Origin: Actinacidiphila acidipaludis
GTDB taxonomy: Bacteria; Actinomycetota; Actinomycetes; Streptomycetales; Streptomycetaceae
DNA length: 64,000 nucleotides
NCBI RefSeq assembly: GCF_019890725.1
Contig: NZ_JAINZZ010000030.1
Span: 1-64,000, forward strand
Direction: 5' to 3'
Shown here: positions 60,631 through 64,000 of the stretch, piece by piece
Numbering within the stretch: position 1 is the first letter of the stretch
Layout: every line of letters starts with the position of its first letter
Made by a program: the position numbers and the translations under genes
Notes under the pieces: model-generated
Seen by the model: only the letters and a program-made list of their open reading frames with translations
Databases searched by the model: none
What the model was told of the DNA's origin: nothing

Positions 60631-62150
60631 CGTCCCGCCTCCTGCGTGGTGTTGAGAATGCTGACGCCCCGGAACAGGGCCGAGGGGCAGCCGTGGCTGA
60701 CGGCCGCGACCTGGCCCGGCTGGGCCTTGCCGCAGTTGAAGGCGCCGCCCAGCACATAGGTCTCGGGGCCGCCGACGGCCTCCATGGAGCCCCAGAAGTC
60801 CGTGGTCGTGGCCTGGTAGGCCACGTCCTTGAGCTGTCCGGCCAGCCGGCCGTTCTCGATGCGGAAGAACCGCTGCCCGGTGAACTGGAAGTTGTAGCGC
60901 TGCATGTCGATCGACCAGGACCGGTCGCCGACCACGTAGATGCCGCGCTCGACTCCGCCGATCAGGCCCTCGGTGCCGGGGCCCGCGGGGTCGGGCCGCA
61001 GCGAGACGTTGGCCATGCGCTGCACCGGGACGTGCCCGGGGGAGTCGGCGAACGCGCAGCCGTTGGACCGCTCGAAGCCGGTGAGCCGGGCGATGCGCCG
61101 GTCCAGCTGGTACCCGGTCAGCACGCCGTCCCTGACCAGGTCCCAGGACTGCGCGGCCACGCCCTCGTCGTCGAACCCGACGGTCGCCAGGCCGTGTTCA
61201 GCGGTGCGGTCGCCGGTGACGTTCATCAGCGGGGAGCCGTACTTCAGGGTGCCGAGCTGGTCGAAGGTCGCGAAGGAGGTGCCGGCGTAGGCCGCCTCGT
61301 AGCCCAGCGCGCGGTCCAGTTCTGTGGCGTGGCCGATGGACTCGTGGATCGTCAGCCACAGGTTCGAGGGGTCGACCACCAGGTCGTACGCGCCCGCCTC
61401 CACCGACGGCGCCCGCATCTTCTCCGCCAGCAGCTCCGGGATCCCGGCCAGTTCGGCGTCCCAGTCCCAGCCGGTGCCGGTGAGGTACTCCCAGCCGCGG
61501 CCCACGGGCGGCGCCAGGGTGCGCATCGAGTCGAACTCGCCGGACTCGGGGTCGACGGCGACGGCGGTGAGCGAGGTGTGCAGCCGTACCCGCTGCTGGG
61601 TGGTCGTGGTGCCGGCGCTGTCGGCGTAGAACTTGTTCTCCTGGACGGTCATCAGCGCGGCGTCCGCGTGCGAGACGCCCTGTGCGGCGAGCAGCCGGCT
61701 GCTCCACTCCGCCAGCAGCGCGGTCTTCTCGGCGTCCGGCACGTCGAACGGGTTCACCTCATAGGAGGAGACCCAGGTGCGGTCGGCGTGCACCGGCTCG
61801 TCGGCCAGTTCCACCCGCTCGTCGGACCCGGCGGCCGCGATCACCTTGGCGCTGAGCTTCGCCATCGCCACCGCCTGCGAGGCGACCTTGGCGGCGGCGT
61901 CCATCGTCAGGTCCACGCCGGACGCGAACCCCCAGGCCCCGCCGTGCACCACGCGGACCGCGAAGCCGAGGTCGGTGGTGTCCGAACTCCCCGCCACGCG
62001 TGCGTCCCGCAGCCGCCAGTCGGCGCTGCGCACCCGCTCCAGCCGGAAGTCCGCGTGCTCGGCGCCCAGCGCCCGGGCGCGGGCCAGCGCGGCATCGGCG
62101 AGTGCCCTCAACGGCAACGCCAGGAACGACTGATCGACCTCATGAGGCAC
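60627..62150 (-). CDS. tldD: TldD metallopeptidase subunit
   Basis: A 507-residue protein with the metal-binding HExxxH in LWLTIHESIGHATELDRALG. A further likely ligand region is GGAFNCGKAQPGQVAAVSHG near the C-terminus. It pairs with TldE encoded next. GTG 62150 follows GGAG by 6 nt. No obvious precursor-peptide gene is near, so a housekeeping role in peptide turnover is more likely than RiPP maturation. Confidence 0.94.
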   Translation of the reverse strand: MPHEVDQSFLALPLRALADAALARARALGAEHADFRLERVRSADWRLRDARVAGSSDTTDLGFAVRVVHGGAWGFASGVDLTMDAAAKVASQAVAMAKLSAKVIAAAGSDERVELADEPVHADRTWVSSYEVNPFDVPDAEKTALLAEWSSRLLAAQGVSHADAALMTVQENKFYADSAGTTTTQQRVRLHTSLTAVAVDPESGEFDSMRTLAPPVGRGWEYLTGTGWDWDAELAGIPELLAEKMRAPSVEAGAYDLVVDPSNLWLTIHESIGHATELDRALGYEAAYAGTSFATFDQLGTLKYGSPLMNVTGDRTAEHGLATVGFDDEGVAAQSWDLVRDGVLTGYQLDRRIARLTGFERSNGCAFADSPGHVPVQRMANVSLRPDPAGPGTEGLIGGVERGIYVVGDRSWSIDMQRYNFQFTGQRFFRIENGRLAGQLKDVAYQATTTDFWGSMEAVGGPETYVLGGAFNCGKAQPGQVAAVSHGCPSALFRGVSILNTTQEAGR

Positions 62151-62345
62151 GACTGACTCCCCTTCGCTCTGCGTCCTCGCAGTGAATCACGACCAGGTGC
62201 CGCCGGGCGCGAGGATTCCCGCGGGCCTGTGGACAACCGCCGCCCGCTCACCGGCCTGTGGACGACACGCCTCCCGCCCGCGCCTGGGTCCGCGCCTGGG
62301 CCCGGACGGCCGTGCGGGCGGGCGTTCCTGAGCCCGCGTCACCTC

Positions 62346-62375
62346 TTGAGTTTGGTCTGGACCAATCCCTATGCT
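62346..62375 (+). promoter_or_regulatory. LPMO promoter with an embedded DasR-type operator
   Basis: TTGAGT (62346-62351) and TATGCT (62370-62375) are 18 bp apart. The spacer contains TTGGTCTGGACCAA (62352-62365), a perfect 6-2-6 inverted repeat. It matches the dre core TGGTCTAGACCA of DasR, the GlcNAc-responsive repressor, with one central change. Binding would block the promoter. Confidence 0.72.
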
Positions 62376-62461
62376 CATGACAACCGCCCTCCCGACAGCA
62401 CGTGCAACCGCCCTCTCTTGTCCGCAGAGCAGCATCTCCCGCACGACAAGGAGCCCCCCAC

Positions 62462-63352
62462 ATGTCCGCACGTCGCACCACCGCCGCGCTCGGCGCCATC
62501 GGCGCCGCGGCCCTGGCCGTCACCGGCCTCACCCCCGGCTCGGCCAGCGCCCACGGCGCGCTGAACACCCCCGTCAGCCGGATCGCCGCCTGCTACGCGG
62601 AAGGCCCCGAGCACCCGCAGTCGCAGGTCTGCAAGGACCTCGTGGCCGACAGCGGCACCCAGCCGCTGTACGACTGGAACGAGGTCAACATCGCCGACGC
62701 CAACGGCCAGAGCCGCCAGATCATCCCGGACGGCCACCTGTGCTCGGCCAACCGCGACAAGTACCGCGCCCTGGACTGGGCCAGGACCGACTGGCCCGCG
62801 ACGCCCGTGGCCGCCGGCCAGACCGGCGTCAGCTTCCGGGTCACCGCCCCGCACCGCGGCACCATGACGCTGTACATCACCAAGCAGGGCTACGACCCGA
62901 CCAAGCCGCTGAAGTGGTCCGACCTGGACGACACCCCGATCGCGGTCTACAGCACGGTCGCCTCGGCGCCCAGCGGCTTCTACACCTTCACCGCGACCCT
63001 GCCGGCCAGGACGGGCCGGCAGTTGATCTACCAGGTGTGGCAGCGCACCGACAGCCCGGAGGCGTTCTACGGCTGCGCGGATGTCGTCTTCGGCCAGTCG
63101 GGCGCGGCGGCGCGGGCCGCCGCGCCCCAGGCGCCCACCGAGGCGCAGATCCTCGCCGGCGAGTCGAAGTCCACCGTCAGCCACCACGGCCACGGCGGTA
63201 CCGAGACCATCGCGACCAGCGACGCCGCCGCCGGCCGGCCCGCCACCGCGACCCTCGAGGCCGCCCTGTCCGGCAGCGCGGTGCTGGCCTCGGGGGCCCT
63301 CGGGCTGCTGTTCTGGAGCCGCCGCAGGGCTGCCGTGCGAGCCCGGGACTGA
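62462..63352 (+). CDS. AA10 lytic polysaccharide monooxygenase with a C-terminal membrane anchor
   Basis: A 296-residue secreted enzyme. The signal peptide ends in GSASA, which leaves HGALNTPVSR with the N-terminal copper-ligand His of the His brace. CYAEGPEHPQSQVCKDLV, DGHLCSANRD and YITKQGYDPTKPLKWSDLDD are AA10 segments typical of chitin-active enzymes; the second copper His lies in VTAPHRGTMTLY. After the catalytic domain (to about residue 215) comes a linker and a hydrophobic helix with a basic end (SGALGLLFWSRRRAAVRARD), so the enzyme is probably held at the cell surface. ATG 62462 is 9 nt after AAGGAG. Confidence 0.93.
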   Translation: MSARRTTAALGAIGAAALAVTGLTPGSASAHGALNTPVSRIAACYAEGPEHPQSQVCKDLVADSGTQPLYDWNEVNIADANGQSRQIIPDGHLCSANRDKYRALDWARTDWPATPVAAGQTGVSFRVTAPHRGTMTLYITKQGYDPTKPLKWSDLDDTPIAVYSTVASAPSGFYTFTATLPARTGRQLIYQVWQRTDSPEAFYGCADVVFGQSGAAARAAAPQAPTEAQILAGESKSTVSHHGHGGTETIATSDAAAGRPATATLEAALSGSAVLASGALGLLFWSRRRAAVRARD

Positions 63353-63428
63353 CGCGGCGGCTGTAGGAAACCCACAGGGACCCGCTGGTCAGCCTGTCGA
63401 GGCCGATTCCCCGTAAAGGTGCCGGGAC

Positions 63429-63445
63429 CGATAGTTTTCCTATCG
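63429..63445. promoter_or_regulatory. Dyad overlapping the fabG -10 region
   Basis: CGATAG-TTTTC-CTATCG is a perfect 6-5-6 inverted repeat. A -10-like TATCGT (63441-63446) overlaps its right arm. It lies about 30 bp upstream of the fabG start and may be an operator. Confidence 0.45.
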
Positions 63446-63473
63446 TCCAGACGTCTACAGGGAGGGTGATCCG

Positions 63474-64000
63474 TTGAGCCGCTCGGTTCTCGTCACCGGA
63501 GGAAACCGGGGCATCGGCCTCGCCATCGCCCACGTGTTCGCCGACGCGGGCGACAAGGTCGCCATCACCTACCGGTCGGGTGAGCCCCCGGCCGACCTCG
63601 TCTCGCGCGGCGTCCTCGCCGTGCGCTGCGACATCACCGACGCCGAGCAGGTCGAGCAGGCGTACAAGGAGATCGAGGCGGCGCACGGCAACGTCGAGGT
63701 CCTCGTCGCCAACGCCGGCGTCACCCGCGACCAGCTCCTGATGCGGATGTCGGAGGAGGACTTCACGTCCGTCCTGGAGACCAACCTCACCGGCACCTTC
63801 CGCGTGGTCAAGCGCGCGAACCGCGGCATGCTGCGGGCCAAGAAGGGCCGCGTCGTGCTGATCTCCTCCGTCGTCGGACTGCTGGGCTCGGCCGGCCAGG
63901 CCAACTACGCCGCCTCCAAGGCCGGCCTGGTGGGCTTCGCCCGCTCCCTGGCCCGCGAACTGGGCTCGCGCAACATCACCTTCAACGTCGTCGCCCCCGG
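63474..64000 (+). CDS. fabG: 3-oxoacyl-ACP reductase FabG (5' part)
   Basis: The first 175 residues of a short-chain dehydrogenase cut by the window end. VLVTGGNRGIGLAIAHVFAD is the NADPH motif, LVANAGVTRD the NAG motif, LISSVVGLLG the Ser, and NYAASKAGLVGFARSLAREL the YxxxK. TTG 63474 is chosen because GGGAGGG lies 7 nt upstream; the nearby GTG 63466 is out of frame and stops at once. In S. coelicolor the matching gene lies before an enoyl-ACP reductase gene (by recall), so fatty acid synthesis is likely. Confidence 0.93.
   Translation, partial: MSRSVLVTGGNRGIGLAIAHVFADAGDKVAITYRSGEPPADLVSRGVLAVRCDITDAEQVEQAYKEIEAAHGNVEVLVANAGVTRDQLLMRMSEEDFTSVLETNLTGTFRVVKRANRGMLRAKKGRVVLISSVVGLLGSAGQANYAASKAGLVGFARSLARELGSRNITFNVVAP

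Noticed and set aside
59239..62150. TldD-TldE as part of a ribosomal peptide (RiPP) gene cluster
   Set aside because: No precursor-like small ORF, cyclase or transporter lies next to them; neighbours are KptA and an LPMO.

Overview
The window is high-GC actinobacterial DNA with a strong G/C third-codon bias, GTG and even TTG starts, many 4-nt ATGA/GTGA gene overlaps and several leaderless starts. From memory, without a search, the gene order from about 13.9 kb to the end resembles the Streptomyces coelicolor SCO1860 to SCO1815 region read downwards: LAETG cell-wall protein, cobalamin genes, Pit transporter, Gbn, Asp23 cluster, moaA, fabG. A Streptomyces or close relative is the best call. No tRNA, rRNA, CRISPR array, transposase or phage gene was seen.

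Left part (0-13.6 kb): a two-domain TerD protein, a hydrolase, then a split catabolic set for oxidative uronate/aldarate breakdown: uronate dehydrogenase, 5-dehydro-4-deoxyglucarate dehydratase, an unknown partner protein, an IclR regulator and an alpha-ketoglutaric semialdehyde dehydrogenase. The two halves are about 5 kb apart, separated by an ECF sigma factor/membrane protein pair and a methyltransferase. Four 16-bp dyads of the same form (GTTCA-N7-RRAC) lie in the two divergent promoter regions and point to one regulon. A class V aminotransferase and a leaderless amidohydrolase follow.

Cobalamin block (13.9-33.8 kb): after the sortase-anchored LAETG protein comes a long minus-strand operon headed by a cobalamin riboswitch (about 33.6-33.78 kb). 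A 24-codon upstream ORF is followed by cobD, cobQ, cobN, a fused ChlI-ChlD chelatase, cobO, cobB, cobI, cobM, cobL (CbiE-CbiT), a fused CbiG-CobJ, cobH, cbiX and cobC. Nearly all genes overlap by a few bases. A 91-codon low-complexity ORF bridges cobL and cbiG-cobJ with 4-nt overlaps at both ends.

Middle part (33.8-48 kb): a phosphate transporter (Pit) with a clear PHO box, an oxidase/aldolase divergent pair, a hydrolase, a gene with a damaged or unusual 5' end, a VOC protein, an ABC-F ATPase preceded by a leaderless seven-codon leader peptide, the small DNA-binding protein Gbn with a cluster of GATC sites upstream, an enoyl-CoA hydratase, and an Asp23/Gls24-AmaP envelope-stress cluster.

Right part (48-64 kb): SDR, GH15 glucanohydrolase, SURF1, a zinc-ribbon protein, a DEDDh exonuclease with a BRCT domain, a sterol desaturase/YhhN pair, an alcohol dehydrogenase, moaA, small proteins, KptA, TldE-TldD, a membrane-anchored AA10 lytic polysaccharide monooxygenase whose promoter carries a DasR-type palindrome, and the start of fabG, which runs off the end.
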